DNA of 14,496 bases from an uncultured Eubacteriales bacterium (GCA_900320235.1 ONRO01000018.1:1-14496); one strand, 5' to 3'; numbered from the stretch's first letter, positions 6,465 through 13,338 are shown. The notes: a model not told the origin generated them from the letters alone. Program-made: numbers and translations.

Positions 6465-7403
6465 GTGAAAAAAGTAAATTATTCTGAAACAATTCACACA
6501 AATAAAGTAGCAGATATTGACCCTGAACTTTTGAAAAGTGCAAAAAGAGTAGAGCGAAAGAAAAGCTCAATCTCTTTGACCGTCGTATTATCAATAATAT
6601 GTATTGTCTATGTTCTTCCGGTAGTTGCTGTACTAATCAACGCCTTTAAGACAAATACATACGTTAAAACAGATACTTTTGCTCTACCGATAAATGATGC
6701 TGAGCACCCTGACATGTGGGCAGGATTCAGCAACTTTATTACCGGTATGACATTTGGTAACTATCCGTTCTTTCAGAGTGTACTGAACAGTCTTATCATT
6801 ACTCTTATATCGACATTTCTTATTGTCATATGTACTTCTATGGCTGCATGGTATATTGCAAGAGTTAACTCAATATTCTGCAAAATCGTTTATTATCTGT
6901 GTGTATTCTCAATGGTAGTTCCTTTCCAGATGGTTATGTACACATTGTCAAAAACAGCTGATACTCTAAAGCTTAATACACCATGGACTATCCCGATAGT
7001 ATATCTGGGATTCGGTGCAGGTCTGGCTGTATTTATGTTTGTTGGTTTTGTAAAATCAATACCAATAGAAATTGAAGAAGCTGCGGCTATTGATGGCTGC
7101 GGCCCCGTAAGAACATTCTTTACAGTTGTATTCCCGATGCTTCGCCCAACAATGATCTCTGTTGGTATTCTTGAGATCATGTGGATATGGAATGACTATC
7201 TCCTTCCGTATCTCGTTCTTGATATCAATGAATATCGTACAATTCCTATTCATGTACAATACCTGAAGGGAAGCTATGGTACAGTTGATCTTGGTGCAAG
7301 TATGGCAATCATCTTGTTGAGTATTATCCCGGTTATTGTATTCTATCTGATTTGTCAGAAGTATATTATAAAAGGTGTTGCTGCTGGTGCAGTAAAGGGA
7401 TAA
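6465..7403 (+). CDS. CUT1 sugar ABC transporter permease (MalG/UgpE type)
   Basis: A 312-residue permease, partner of the preceding one in the membrane channel. A cytoplasmic N terminus of about 35 residues is followed by TM1 at about 37-60 (VVLSIICIVYVLPVVAVLIN). The periplasmic-side loop WAGFSNFITGMTFGNYPFFQ precedes the conserved core of helices. The EAA loop is EEAAAIDGCGPVRTFFTVVFP, starting at Glu204. It ends with the short AGAVKG tail typical of MalG-type permeases. It starts at GTG (6465), with GGGAGGTG at 6446-6453 inside the end of the upstream gene. Only 2 nt separate the two genes. A terminator follows, so the operon ends without an ATPase gene. A shared MsmK/MsmX-like ATPase elsewhere is the usual Firmicutes arrangement (inference). 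Confidence 0.94.
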   Translation: MKKVNYSETIHTNKVADIDPELLKSAKRVERKKSSISLTVVLSIICIVYVLPVVAVLINAFKTNTYVKTDTFALPINDAEHPDMWAGFSNFITGMTFGNYPFFQSVLNSLIITLISTFLIVICTSMAAWYIARVNSIFCKIVYYLCVFSMVVPFQMVMYTLSKTADTLKLNTPWTIPIVYLGFGAGLAVFMFVGFVKSIPIEIEEAAAIDGCGPVRTFFTVVFPMLRPTMISVGILEIMWIWNDYLLPYLVLDINEYRTIPIHVQYLKGSYGTVDLGASMAIILLSIIPVIVFYLICQKYIIKGVAAGAVKG

Positions 7404-7420
7404 TTTATAATCTTCAAAAC

Positions 7421-7453
7421 AAACAACCCGAGGATCTGTCCCCGGGTTGTTTT
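7421..7453. terminator. Bidirectional terminator between the sugar operon and pgeF
   Basis: AAACAACCCG (7421-7430) pairs with CGGGTTGTTT (7443-7452); an A/C mismatch and two G-C pairs extend the stem towards the loop ATCTGT. On the plus strand it ends TTGTTTTC. On the minus strand it ends GTTGTTTGTTTTG. It can therefore stop both the importer operon and the converging pgeF gene. Confidence 0.85.
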
Positions 7454-7461
7454 CTGTCTTA

Positions 7462-8295
7462 TTAATTTTTTATTGACATCATAGCTATCAATCCACCACG
7501 CTTACCATTGCTTGCTCGGTGAGAAAATAAAAGACCACTATTGCATTTTGTGCAAACATCACTTATTTCAATATTAATGCTTAACAAACCTGCTTCCATA
7601 AGCATACGTCTGTTTGTTTCTTTCAGATCGATCAGATATTTTCCATGTCCCAATATCTTTGTAAAATAAGCTGGTTTTAATTCCGTCAGACTGGCAAATT
7701 CTTCATAGACCGGAGTATCAACCTCATAACAGCAAGCGCCAATAGCCGGACCAATGACAGCAATAATGTCTGAAGGATCAGATCCGAATTCATCAATCAT
7801 CTTGTTGACTGTTGCTTCTCCTATTTTGCCAACTGTACCTCTCCATCCGGCATGAGCAAGCCCAATTGCCTTTTTTTCGGGATCGACAAATAATAGGGGA
7901 GTGCAATCTGCATAATGTGTGACAAGAGTAACTCCAGGCTCATTCGTAATCAAAGCATCTACACTTTTAATATCATGCTCTCTGGTAATTCCGATACCGC
8001 ACTCATTGCTTGTCACTCTGCGGACAAAAGTATTATGATCCTGAGAAGAACTGACAAGACTGTTAAAATCAAATCCGGCAGCCTTACAAAAAATCTTATA
8101 ATTATCCAAAACTTTTTCCGGATCATCGCCGCGCTTGAAATTAAGATTCATTGATTTGAATTCATCTTTACTCACACCGCCAATTCTCGTAGAAAAAGCG
8201 TGATTAATAAAATCTATTTTTTCAAGAATAGGAAACTGGAGAAATGCCACTCCATCAACAAAATTCAGATCTGTATTTTTACTATTAAATTTCAC
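7462..8295 (-). CDS. pgeF: Peptidoglycan editing factor / YfiH-YlmD family (DUF152) purine nucleoside phosphorylase-like protein
   Basis: A member of the YfiH/YlmD family, long annotated as laccase or polyphenol oxidase. Characterised relatives act as purine nucleoside phosphorylase/adenosine deaminase enzymes or as peptidoglycan editing factor (E. coli PgeF). Family motifs are HAFSTRIGGVS near the N terminus, SSQDHNTFV, ADCTPLLF and HAGWRGTVG. The last three supply the metal-site His87, Cys131 and His148 (numbered from the GTG). A late Cys-rich DVCTKCNSGLLFSHRASNG is also typical. I favour the GTG at 8293-8295, which has GAGGT 8 nt upstream. The frame stays open to an ATG at 8335-8337 (14 residues longer) and one at 8316, but neither has a ribosome binding site. 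It converges on the sugar operon. The precise substrate is not readable. Confidence 0.9.
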   Translation of the reverse strand: MKFNSKNTDLNFVDGVAFLQFPILEKIDFINHAFSTRIGGVSKDEFKSMNLNFKRGDDPEKVLDNYKIFCKAAGFDFNSLVSSSQDHNTFVRRVTSNECGIGITREHDIKSVDALITNEPGVTLVTHYADCTPLLFVDPEKKAIGLAHAGWRGTVGKIGEATVNKMIDEFGSDPSDIIAVIGPAIGACCYEVDTPVYEEFASLTELKPAYFTKILGHGKYLIDLKETNRRMLMEAGLLSINIEISDVCTKCNSGLLFSHRASNGKRGGLIAMMSIKN

Positions 8296-8337
8296 CGGAT
8301 GATACCTCTCATTCATGATAAACTGACCGTTTGTCAT

Positions 8338-8612
8338 TACAAATATATAAACGACACTTTAATATTGTACTAAATAATAACTTGTTTGTAAATAGTTTAA
8401 AAAAATAATGAATGTTTTATATTAATTATATCTTGTTTTTATACAACTCTGAATGAATAATAATGATGCTTTTATCTGGTTATGTTCTTTTATAAAAACA
8501 AAGTAAATGACAAAAAACATGGTACTTTTGTTCAGATGTAATTACGAACTGTTTTCACAGCAAAAAATGCTATCATTGCACCGGAGTAACTACGCTTGTT
8601 CAATAATAAGTA
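8338..8612. other. Non-coding spacer between divergent pgeF and the small Cys4 gene
   Basis: About 275 very AT-rich bases. The left end holds the pgeF promoter and the small-gene promoter begins at 8613. In between (about 8400-8610) I see no open frame with a ribosome binding site, no tRNA and no strong hairpin. The only structure is weak short inverted repeats such as ACAAAGTA/TACTTTTGT. Confidence 0.6.
8364..8392 (-). promoter_or_regulatory. Promoter of pgeF
   Basis: On the minus strand, TTTACA (8387-8392), a 17-bp spacer and TACAAT (8364-8369). The expected start is near 8357, giving about 60 nt of leader to the favoured GTG start. Confidence 0.65.
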
Positions 8613-8642
8613 TTTACATTAGAGGCAAATAAGTGTTATAAT
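8613..8642 (+). promoter_or_regulatory. Promoter of the small Cys4 protein gene
   Basis: TTTACA (8613-8618), an 18-bp spacer and a perfect TATAAT (8637-8642). The expected start is near 8649, leaving a leader of about 25 nt that carries the AGGAG at 8662-8666. Confidence 0.75.
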
Positions 8643-8673
8643 AAATAAAAGTATTAAAAACAGGAGAATTAAT

Positions 8674-8886
8674 ATGTCTGTAAAGAAATTGTTCGGAAAA
8701 AATATACCCCCGAGCTGTGAGTACTGCCAGTTTTCAGTAAAAAAAAGAGGGGGAAGCATTATATGCAGATACGGAATACCTTCCGATGATCATGTCTGCA
8801 AAAAATACATATATGATCCACTGAAAAGAGAACCAAAAAGTCTTCCAAAAATACCTCGTTTTACAGCTGATGATTTTAAACTCTGA
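8674..8886 (+). CDS. Small conserved four-cysteine protein, function unknown
   Basis: A 70-residue soluble protein with four cysteines: Cys15 and Cys18 (CEYC), Cys31 (IICRYG) and Cys42 (HVCKKY). The spacing suggests one zinc- or metal-binding site. The second half, KYIYDPLKREPKSLPKIPRF, is Pro/Lys-rich, and the protein ends in ADDFKL. I recall similar small proteins with a YDPLKR...F..DDF.L tail in other Oscillospiraceae; this is memory, not a search. It has its own promoter, a good AGGAG 7 nt before the ATG and its own terminator, so it is expressed as a single gene. There is no signal peptide or membrane helix. No function can be assigned from the sequence. Confidence 0.85.
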   Translation: MSVKKLFGKNIPPSCEYCQFSVKKRGGSIICRYGIPSDDHVCKKYIYDPLKREPKSLPKIPRFTADDFKL

Positions 8887-8897
8887 TATTAAATTAT

Positions 8898-8930
8898 AAT
8901 CCCGATCCATTTTCCGGTGGATCGGGATTT
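8898..8930. terminator. Terminator between the small Cys4 gene and mscL
   Basis: A perfect 12-bp stem (8898-8909 with 8918-8929) around an 8-nt loop, ending GGGATTTAATTATT on the plus strand. It begins 11 nt after the small gene's stop. The minus-strand side ends GGGATTATAATTT, so it may also serve mscL, which converges on it. Confidence 0.8.
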
Positions 8931-8962
8931 AATTATTGAATTGCAAAACAAACACATATAAA

Positions 8963-9457
8963 TCATTTTTTATCTTCTTTAAGAGCTTCCTCTGCAATTT
9001 CAAGAATCTCAGAAGTACAGTGAGGACAACGGGTAGCCTTTATATCGATCTCACTAAAACAGAATGGGCATTCTTTTGTTGTCGGCTCTTCTTCTTCTTC
9101 AGTATTCTTTAAAGCCTTAGGAATAGACATAATCTTATTCACTGCCTTAACCATAGCGAAAATAATGATAGCCATAATCAGGAAATTGATAATAGCAGCT
9201 ACAAACTTTCCTAAATCAATCGGACCTACATTCAAAGCAGAAGTTACTTTTGTGAAATCAAGCTGACCGGTCTCCGGATTGGTAAAATCCATTCCAGAAA
9301 CAGTGGCAATAATCCAGCTAATTCCAGGCATTATTACATCGTCACAAAGAGATGTTACAATGGAACCAAAAGCTCCACCAATGATAACACCGACTGCAAG
9401 ATCCATTACGTTTCCACGCATGACGAATTCCTTAAATTCGCTGATTAGTTTACCCAT
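8963..9457 (-). CDS. mscL: Large-conductance mechanosensitive channel with zinc-ribbon-like tail
   Basis: A 164-residue MscL, the homopentameric membrane valve that opens under high membrane tension to release solutes on hypo-osmotic shock. The N-terminal amphipathic helix FKEFVMRGNVMDLAVGVIIG runs into TM1 (to about residue 36), with the conserved glycine-rich pore stretch. The extracellular loop covers about 50-80 and TM2 about 83-106 (FVAAIINFLIMAIIIFAMVK). E. coli MscL is about 136 residues. Here a run of five Glu (120-124) leads to an extra tail with two CxxC pairs, Cys130/Cys133 and Cys144/Cys147, which looks like a small zinc ribbon in the cytoplasm. The ATG at 9455-9457 follows GGAGG. 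It has its own promoter and an upstream terminator isolates it from ilvE. Confidence 0.96.
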   Translation of the reverse strand: MGKLISEFKEFVMRGNVMDLAVGVIIGGAFGSIVTSLCDDVIMPGISWIIATVSGMDFTNPETGQLDFTKVTSALNVGPIDLGKFVAAIINFLIMAIIIFAMVKAVNKIMSIPKALKNTEEEEEPTTKECPFCFSEIDIKATRCPHCTSEILEIAEEALKEDKK

Positions 9458-9556
9458 AATAACTACCTCCGTAATTCATGTTATAAAAAGAATATAAGGT
9501 CTGGCAGCCCGAACAGAAAAACAACGACCTTTATTCTTTCTTTAATTTACATTATA

Positions 9557-9586
9557 ATTATACCATAAAACTATGTTATTAGTAAA
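9557..9586 (-). promoter_or_regulatory. Promoter of mscL
   Basis: On the minus strand, TTTACT (9581-9586), an 18-bp spacer and TATAAT (9557-9562), leaving a leader of about 90 nt. In the leader, AAGGTC and GACCTT (9496-9501 and 9536-9541) could form a weak 6-bp stem with a long loop. Confidence 0.6.
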
Positions 9587-9605
9587 CAAAAAAATTAAAA
9601 AAATG

Positions 9606-9656
9606 TCAAAAAAAATAAAAAAACTGCAAAAAAGCGGCAGACATTTTGTCTGCCGC
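9606..9656 (-). terminator. Terminator of ilvE
   Basis: A perfect 9-bp GC-rich stem, GCGGCAGAC with GTCTGCCGC (9634-9642 and 9648-9656), with a 5-nt loop. On the minus strand it is followed by TTTTTTGCAGTTTTTTT, a strong U tract. It starts 7 nt after the ilvE stop. Confidence 0.93.
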
Positions 9657-9663
9657 AAAATAC

Positions 9664-10689
9664 TTATTCAATAACCTTGATCCAACCTTCGGGTGCTTCA
9701 ATTCTGCCCATTTGTATACCTGTAAGTGTATCATAAAGTTTTTGTGTTGTCGGACCCATTTTTTCCATACCGCTCGGGAAGCATATTTCTTTGCCATGAT
9801 CTACAATTTTACCAACTGGAGAAATAACAGCAGCAGTACCGCAAAGACCACACTCAGCAAAGTCGCCAAGCTCTTCAAGATAAACTTCTCTTTCCTCAAC
9901 CTCGAGACCAAGATACTCTTTAGCAACATACATAAGAGAACGTCTTGTAATAGAGGGGAGAATGCTGTTTGATTTAGGTGTAACAACTTTATTATCCTTT
10001 GTAATGAAAAGGAAGTTTGCTCCACCTGTTTCCTCAACCTTTGTTCTTGTCTGGGCATCAAGATACATATTTTCAGCAAAGCCTTCATTATGAGCAGTTA
10101 CGATAGCGTGAAGACTCATAGCATAATTAAGACCAGCTTTGATATTACCGGTTCCATGAGGAGCAGCTCTGTCAAAATCACTGATTTTTATAGTGATTGG
10201 TTTTGCACCGCCCTTGAAATATGGTCCAACAGGAGTTGTAAATACTCTGAACTGAAAATCATCAGCTGGTTTAACACCGATAACAGGGTTTATACCGAAC
10301 ATATAAGGTCTGACATAAAGAGTAGCACCTGTTCCATACGGCGGAACATAATCTGCATTAGCCTTTACAGTCTGAGCGACAGCATCAACAAATCTGTCTT
10401 CAGGGAAAACAGGCATTTCCATTCTTCTGGAAGAATTTGCAAGTCTCTCAGCGTTGAGATCAGGACGGAAAATAACAATTCTGCCATCCTCAGTAGTATA
10501 AGCTTTAAGACCTTCAAATATTGTCTGAGCATACTGAAGAACACAAGCACATTCGCTCATTGTAATCATATCATCTTCAATAATAGCACCATCATCCCAT
10601 TTGCCGTCTGAATAGTTGGAAACATATCTCTTATCAGTTTTGATATAACCAAACGAGAGATTTCCCCAATCTATATTTTTCTTTGCCAT
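9664..10689 (-). CDS. ilvE: Branched-chain amino acid aminotransferase
   Basis: A 341-residue PLP enzyme (fold type IV) that transfers the amino group between glutamate and the 2-oxo acids of leucine, isoleucine and valine, the last step of their synthesis. The PLP lysine is Lys184 in HGTGNIKAGLNYAMS. Other family signatures are QTIFEGLKAY (55-64), LYVRPYMFG (124-132) and TKVEETGGANFLF. The late PKSNSILPSITRRSL segment matches the longer BCAT group (about 340 residues) also found in eukaryotes, not the roughly 300-residue E. coli type. The ATG at 10687-10689 follows AAAGGAAG. It is a single gene with a consensus promoter and its own terminator. No other ilv or leu gene is nearby and no T-box leader is visible. 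Confidence 0.95.
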   Translation of the reverse strand: MAKKNIDWGNLSFGYIKTDKRYVSNYSDGKWDDGAIIEDDMITMSECACVLQYAQTIFEGLKAYTTEDGRIVIFRPDLNAERLANSSRRMEMPVFPEDRFVDAVAQTVKANADYVPPYGTGATLYVRPYMFGINPVIGVKPADDFQFRVFTTPVGPYFKGGAKPITIKISDFDRAAPHGTGNIKAGLNYAMSLHAIVTAHNEGFAENMYLDAQTRTKVEETGGANFLFITKDNKVVTPKSNSILPSITRRSLMYVAKEYLGLEVEEREVYLEELGDFAECGLCGTAAVISPVGKIVDHGKEICFPSGMEKMGPTTQKLYDTLTGIQMGRIEAPEGWIKVIE

Positions 10690-10750
10690 AACAAGGACTT
10701 CCTTTCGATTTTATAATTCTATCCATAAAAAGGATAAAAGATACATACTT

Positions 10751-10779
10751 ATTATATATCCATTTATTTTTTATGTCAA
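10751..10779 (-). promoter_or_regulatory. Consensus sigma-A promoter of ilvE
   Basis: On the minus strand, perfect TTGACA (10774-10779), a 17-bp spacer and perfect TATAAT (10751-10756). The expected leader is about 55 nt and holds only a small TATCC/GGATA hairpin (10720-10736). Confidence 0.9.
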
Positions 10780-10805
10780 TAATATCTGCAAGTTTAAGTT
10801 CAAAA

Positions 10806-10850
10806 TTATTCAAAAACTGAAAACACCGGATCCGAAAAGACGGACCCGGT
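10806..10850 (-). terminator. Terminator of glyQS
   Basis: On the minus strand, ACCGGGTCCG pairs with CGGATCCGGT (10841-10850 and 10825-10834; one G-U) around the loop TCTTTT. The tail is GTTTTCAGTTTTTG. It starts 7 nt after the glyQS stop. Confidence 0.87.
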
Positions 10851-10856
10851 ATATGA

Positions 10857-12233
10857 TCAGAATTTGATTTTTTCTGCAATATAATCTTTAAGCTTATCAA
10901 TTGATACTCTTTCCTGAGCCATAGTATCTCTGTCACGGACAGTAACGCAATTATCCTCAATACTGTCAAAATCGTAAGTAATACAATAAGGAGTACCGAT
11001 CTCATCCTGACGGCGATAACGCTTACCGATTGAACCTGCATCATCATATTCAACCATAAAGTCAGTGCTGAGCATATCAAATACTTTTTCAGCGTGTTCA
11101 TTAAGCTTTTTAGAAAGAGGAAGAACAGCAGCCTTGAACGGAGCAAGAGCAGGGTGGAAGTGAAGTACTGTTCTTGTATCCTTTTCATCAAGCTTCTCTT
11201 CATCATAAGCTTCTGTCATAACAGCGAGGAAAAGACGTTCAACACCAAGTGACGGCTCGATAACATAAGGAATATATTTCTTATTTGTTGTCGGATCAAA
11301 ATACTCAAGACCTTTGCCGCTAGTATTAATGTGCTGTGTAAGATCGTAATCTGTTCTGTCTGCTACACCCCAGAGTTCACCCCATCCGAACGGGAACATA
11401 TACTCAAAATCAGTGGTAGCCTTTGAATAGAAGCAAAGTTCTTCCGGATCATGATCACGAAGTCTGATGTTTTCTTCTTTAAGACCGAGAGAATAAAGCC
11501 AGTCACGGCAGAAACCTCTCCAGTAATTGAACCACTCAAGATCTGTTCCTGGCTCACAGAAGAATTCAAGCTCCATCTGTTCAAATTCACGTACACGGAA
11601 AATAAATTTGCCGGGAGTAATTTCATTTCTGAAAGATTTACCAATCTGAGCAACACCAAAAGGAATTTTCTTTCTTGTAGTTCTCTGAATATTCGCAAAG
11701 TTCACAAAAATACCCTGAGCTGTTTCCGGACGCAGATAAAGTGTATCTTTGCTGTCTTCAGTAATACCCTGAAAAGTCTTGAACATCAGATTGAACTGAC
11801 GAATATCAGTAAAATTATGTTTTCCGCATTTCGGGCAAGGAATATTTTTTTCGTCAATGTACGCAGTAAGCTGCTCATTAGTCCATCCTGCTACATTTGT
11901 ACCGTCAAAGTCTTCAATAAGGTTATCAGCTCTGTGACGGGTTTTACATTCTTTACAATCCATCAGAGGATCTGAAAAGCCGCTGAGATGTCCGGAAGCA
12001 ACCCATGTCTGCGGATTCATAAGAATTGCTGAATCAAGTCCTACGTTATATTTGTTTTCCTGAACAAACTTCTTTAACCAGGCATTTTTAATATTATTTT
12101 TGAGAGCAACGCCAAGCGGACCATAATCCCATGTGTTTGCAAGACCGCCATAGATCTCAGAACCGGGATAAACAAAGCCTCTGCTCATGCACAGAGATTT
12201 GATCGTTTCAAGATTCTTTTCCGTATTTTTCAT
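10857..12233 (-). CDS. glyQS: Glycyl-tRNA synthetase (alpha2, single-chain type)
   Basis: A 458-residue class II aminoacyl-tRNA synthetase that charges tRNA-Gly with glycine. It is the homodimeric bacterial/archaeal/eukaryotic form, not the alpha2-beta2 GlyQ/GlyS form of E. coli. Motif 1 lies in [19 protein letters not shown] (34-52). A zinc-type insertion uses CKEC (93-96) and CPKC (133-136). The conserved [12 protein letters not shown] is at 168-179. Motif 2 is FRNEITPG...[13 protein letters not shown] (201-225), and motif 3 contains [10 protein letters not shown] (329-338). The anticodon-binding domain follows from about 355 ([23 protein letters not shown]). The ATG at 12231-12233 follows GGAGGAG. 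It is divergent from rpsB. Also called glyS in many annotations. Confidence 0.97.
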   Translation of the reverse strand: MKNTEKNLETIKSLCMSRGFVYPGSEIYGGLANTWDYGPLGVALKNNIKNAWLKKFVQENKYNVGLDSAILMNPQTWVASGHLSGFSDPLMDCKECKTRHRADNLIEDFDGTNVAGWTNEQLTAYIDEKNIPCPKCGKHNFTDIRQFNLMFKTFQGITEDSKDTLYLRPETAQGIFVNFANIQRTTRKKIPFGVAQIGKSFRNEITPGKFIFRVREFEQMELEFFCEPGTDLEWFNYWRGFCRDWLYSLGLKEENIRLRDHDPEELCFYSKATTDFEYMFPFGWGELWGVADRTDYDLTQHINTSGKGLEYFDPTTNKKYIPYVIEPSLGVERLFLAVMTEAYDEEKLDEKDTRTVLHFHPALAPFKAAVLPLSKKLNEHAEKVFDMLSTDFMVEYDDAGSIGKRYRRQDEIGTPYCITYDFDSIEDNCVTVRDRDTMAQERVSIDKLKDYIAEKIKF

Positions 12234-12257
12234 TTGTACTCCTCCAGTATTAACAAT

Positions 12258-12305
12258 TGCGGTTATCTATGATACAATATATGTAATATAATAGATATTA
12301 CCGCA
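12258..12305 (-). ncRNA. Rod-like hairpin in the glyQS leader (not a T-box)
   Basis: TGCGGT plus TATCTAT (12258-12270) pair with ATAGATA plus ACCGCA (12291-12305): 13 base pairs with a 2-nt bulge. TACA/TGTA inside the loop may add a short top stem. It sits within the expected 5' untranslated RNA of glyQS, about 25 nt before the start codon. I see no T-box motif (AGGGTGGNACCGCG), no specifier loop and no downstream terminator, and the leader of about 80 nt is too short for a T-box. Function unknown. Confidence 0.5.
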
Positions 12306-12321
12306 GCAATCAGATAGCATT

Positions 12322-12350
12322 ATTTTATCATGTTTTTAAACGCACTTCAA
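12322..12350 (-). promoter_or_regulatory. Promoter of glyQS
   Basis: On the minus strand, TTGAAG (12345-12350), a 17-bp spacer and TAAAAT (12322-12327), with an expected start near 12315 and a leader of about 80 nt. Confidence 0.6.
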
Positions 12351-12398
12351 GGTATAACGCAATTTTTTCTTATTAATTAAAAAGAATTCAAAAAAAGC

Positions 12399-12427
12399 TT
12401 GCAATTGAATATAAAGTATGTTATAAT
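12399..12427 (+). promoter_or_regulatory. Promoter of rpsB-tsf
   Basis: TTGCAA (12399-12404), a 17-bp spacer and a perfect TATAAT (12422-12427). The A-rich stretch just upstream (12381-12396) could act as an UP element, as expected for a ribosomal-protein operon. The expected start is near 12434. Confidence 0.8.
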
Positions 12428-12433
12428 TTTATC

Positions 12434-12520
12434 TGCAATTCGCACGCAGCCTGATTCGTTAGGTGCATACAAAAGTATGTTTATTTATCGCAGGCGGCGG
12501 AGGAAAAAACCTAAGGAGGA
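12434..12520 (+). promoter_or_regulatory. Structured 5' leader of rpsB
   Basis: The leader of about 94 nt can fold into a closing stem (12445-12453 with 12491-12499, eight pairs and one A-G mismatch) enclosing a small hairpin, GCATAC-AAAA-GTATGT (12465-12480). The stem ends just before CGGAGG and the true AAGGAGGA at 12513-12520. This is the expected place for feedback control by ribosomal protein S2, but that role is inference. Confidence 0.4.
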
Positions 12521-12527
12521 CAAAATT

Positions 12528-13259
12528 ATGGCATCAGTAGTATCAATGAAACAGCTTCTGGAGGCTGGCGTACACTTCGGTCACCAGACAAGAAGATGGA
12601 ACCCTAAGATGGCTCCCTACATCTTCACAGAGAGAAACGGTATTTATATTATCGATCTTCAGAAGACAGTAAGAAAGCTTGAAGAAGCTTACAATTTCGT
12701 ACGTGAGGTTTCAACAGAAGGCAAGTCTGTTCTTTTCGTTGGAACAAAGAAACAGGCTCAGGATTCAGTTAAGGAAGAAGCTCTCCGCGCTGGCGCTTAT
12801 TATGTAAACGCAAGATGGCTTGGTGGTATGCTTACAAACTTCACAACAATCCGTCGCAGAATTGAAAGACTTAATCAGCTTCGTACAATGGAGTCAGACG
12901 GAACATTTGATCTTCTTCCCAAGAAGGAAGTAATCAAACTCAACCTTGAGATTGAAAAGCTCGAAAAGTTCATGGGCGGTATCAAGGACATGAAGGAGAT
13001 CCCCGGTGCACTCTTTATCGTAGATCCCCGTAAGGAAAGAATCGCAGTTGCAGAAGCAAAGAAGCTCGGTATTCCGATTGTAGCTATCGTAGATACAAAC
13101 TGTGATCCTGATGAGATCGACTATGTAATTCCCGGCAACGATGACGCAATCCGTGCTGTAAAACTTATCTCAGGTGCAATCGCAAATGCGATCATCGAGG
13201 GTAATGAAGGCAGAATGGGTGCTGCAGCTGCTGAGGAAGAGGAAGCATCAGAGGAATAA
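12528..13259 (+). CDS. rpsB: 30S ribosomal protein S2
   Basis: A 243-residue protein of the 30S subunit that binds late, near the head-body junction, and is needed with S1 for mRNA engagement. Signature stretches are [21 protein letters not shown] at the start, [33 protein letters not shown] and [20 protein letters not shown]. The C terminus is a short acidic tail (EEEEASEE). The ATG at 12528 lies 7 nt after AAGGAGGA. The frame is open further upstream to 12399, but that stretch covers the promoter and leader and is not coding. It is the first gene of the rpsB-tsf operon. Confidence 0.98.
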   Translation: MASVVSMKQLLEAGVHFGHQTRRWNPKMAPYIFTERNGIYIIDLQKTVRKLEEAYNFVREVSTEGKSVLFVGTKKQAQDSVKEEALRAGAYYVNARWLGGMLTNFTTIRRRIERLNQLRTMESDGTFDLLPKKEVIKLNLEIEKLEKFMGGIKDMKEIPGALFIVDPRKERIAVAEAKKLGIPIVAIVDTNCDPDEIDYVIPGNDDAIRAVKLISGAIANAIIEGNEGRMGAAAAEEEEASEE

Positions 13260-13270
13260 TCAATAAAGCG

Positions 13271-13301
13271 AATAGCCGCAATTATTTTGCGGCTATTTTT
13301 T
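13271..13301 (+). terminator. rpsB-tsf intergenic attenuator/terminator
   Basis: A perfect 10-bp stem, AATAGCCGCA with TGCGGCTATT (13271-13280 and 13288-13297), a 7-nt loop and six Ts (13296-13301). By sequence it is a full intrinsic terminator, yet tsf follows after 37 nt with no clear promoter. Partial termination would lower EF-Ts relative to S2. Confidence 0.85.
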
Positions 13302-13338
13302 GAAGTTAAATTATTTTTTAATTTTGGAGGTAATCACT

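Noticed and set aside
7462..8295. Naming this gene a multicopper laccase
   Set aside because: There are no multicopper-oxidase copper motifs. The HxxxV, ADC and HAGWRG motifs define the YfiH/YlmD (PgeF) family, for which the laccase label is historical.
8498..8531. Inverted repeat ACAAAGTA/TACTTTTGT in the pgeF/small-gene spacer
   Set aside because: Short, with a bulge and a long loop, and not in a predicted transcript. It is likely chance in AT-rich DNA.
12272..12285. Single NrdR-like match (10 of 14) in the glyQS leader
   Set aside because: It has no partner 31 bp away and no ribonucleotide reductase gene beside it. AT-rich loops give such matches by chance.
12234..12320. T-box riboswitch before glyQS
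   Set aside because: No T-box sequence, specifier loop or terminator is visible and the leader is too short. The ACCGC at 12300-12304 is part of a simple hairpin.
12399..12527. N-terminal extension of rpsB in an open frame
   Set aside because: The stretch contains the TTGCAA/TATAAT promoter and leader. The true start has a perfect ribosome binding site and the conserved S2 N terminus.
13300..13338. TTG start 13 residues upstream of tsf
   Set aside because: It lies in the U tail of the terminator hairpin with no ribosome binding site. The ATG at 13339 matches the family start.
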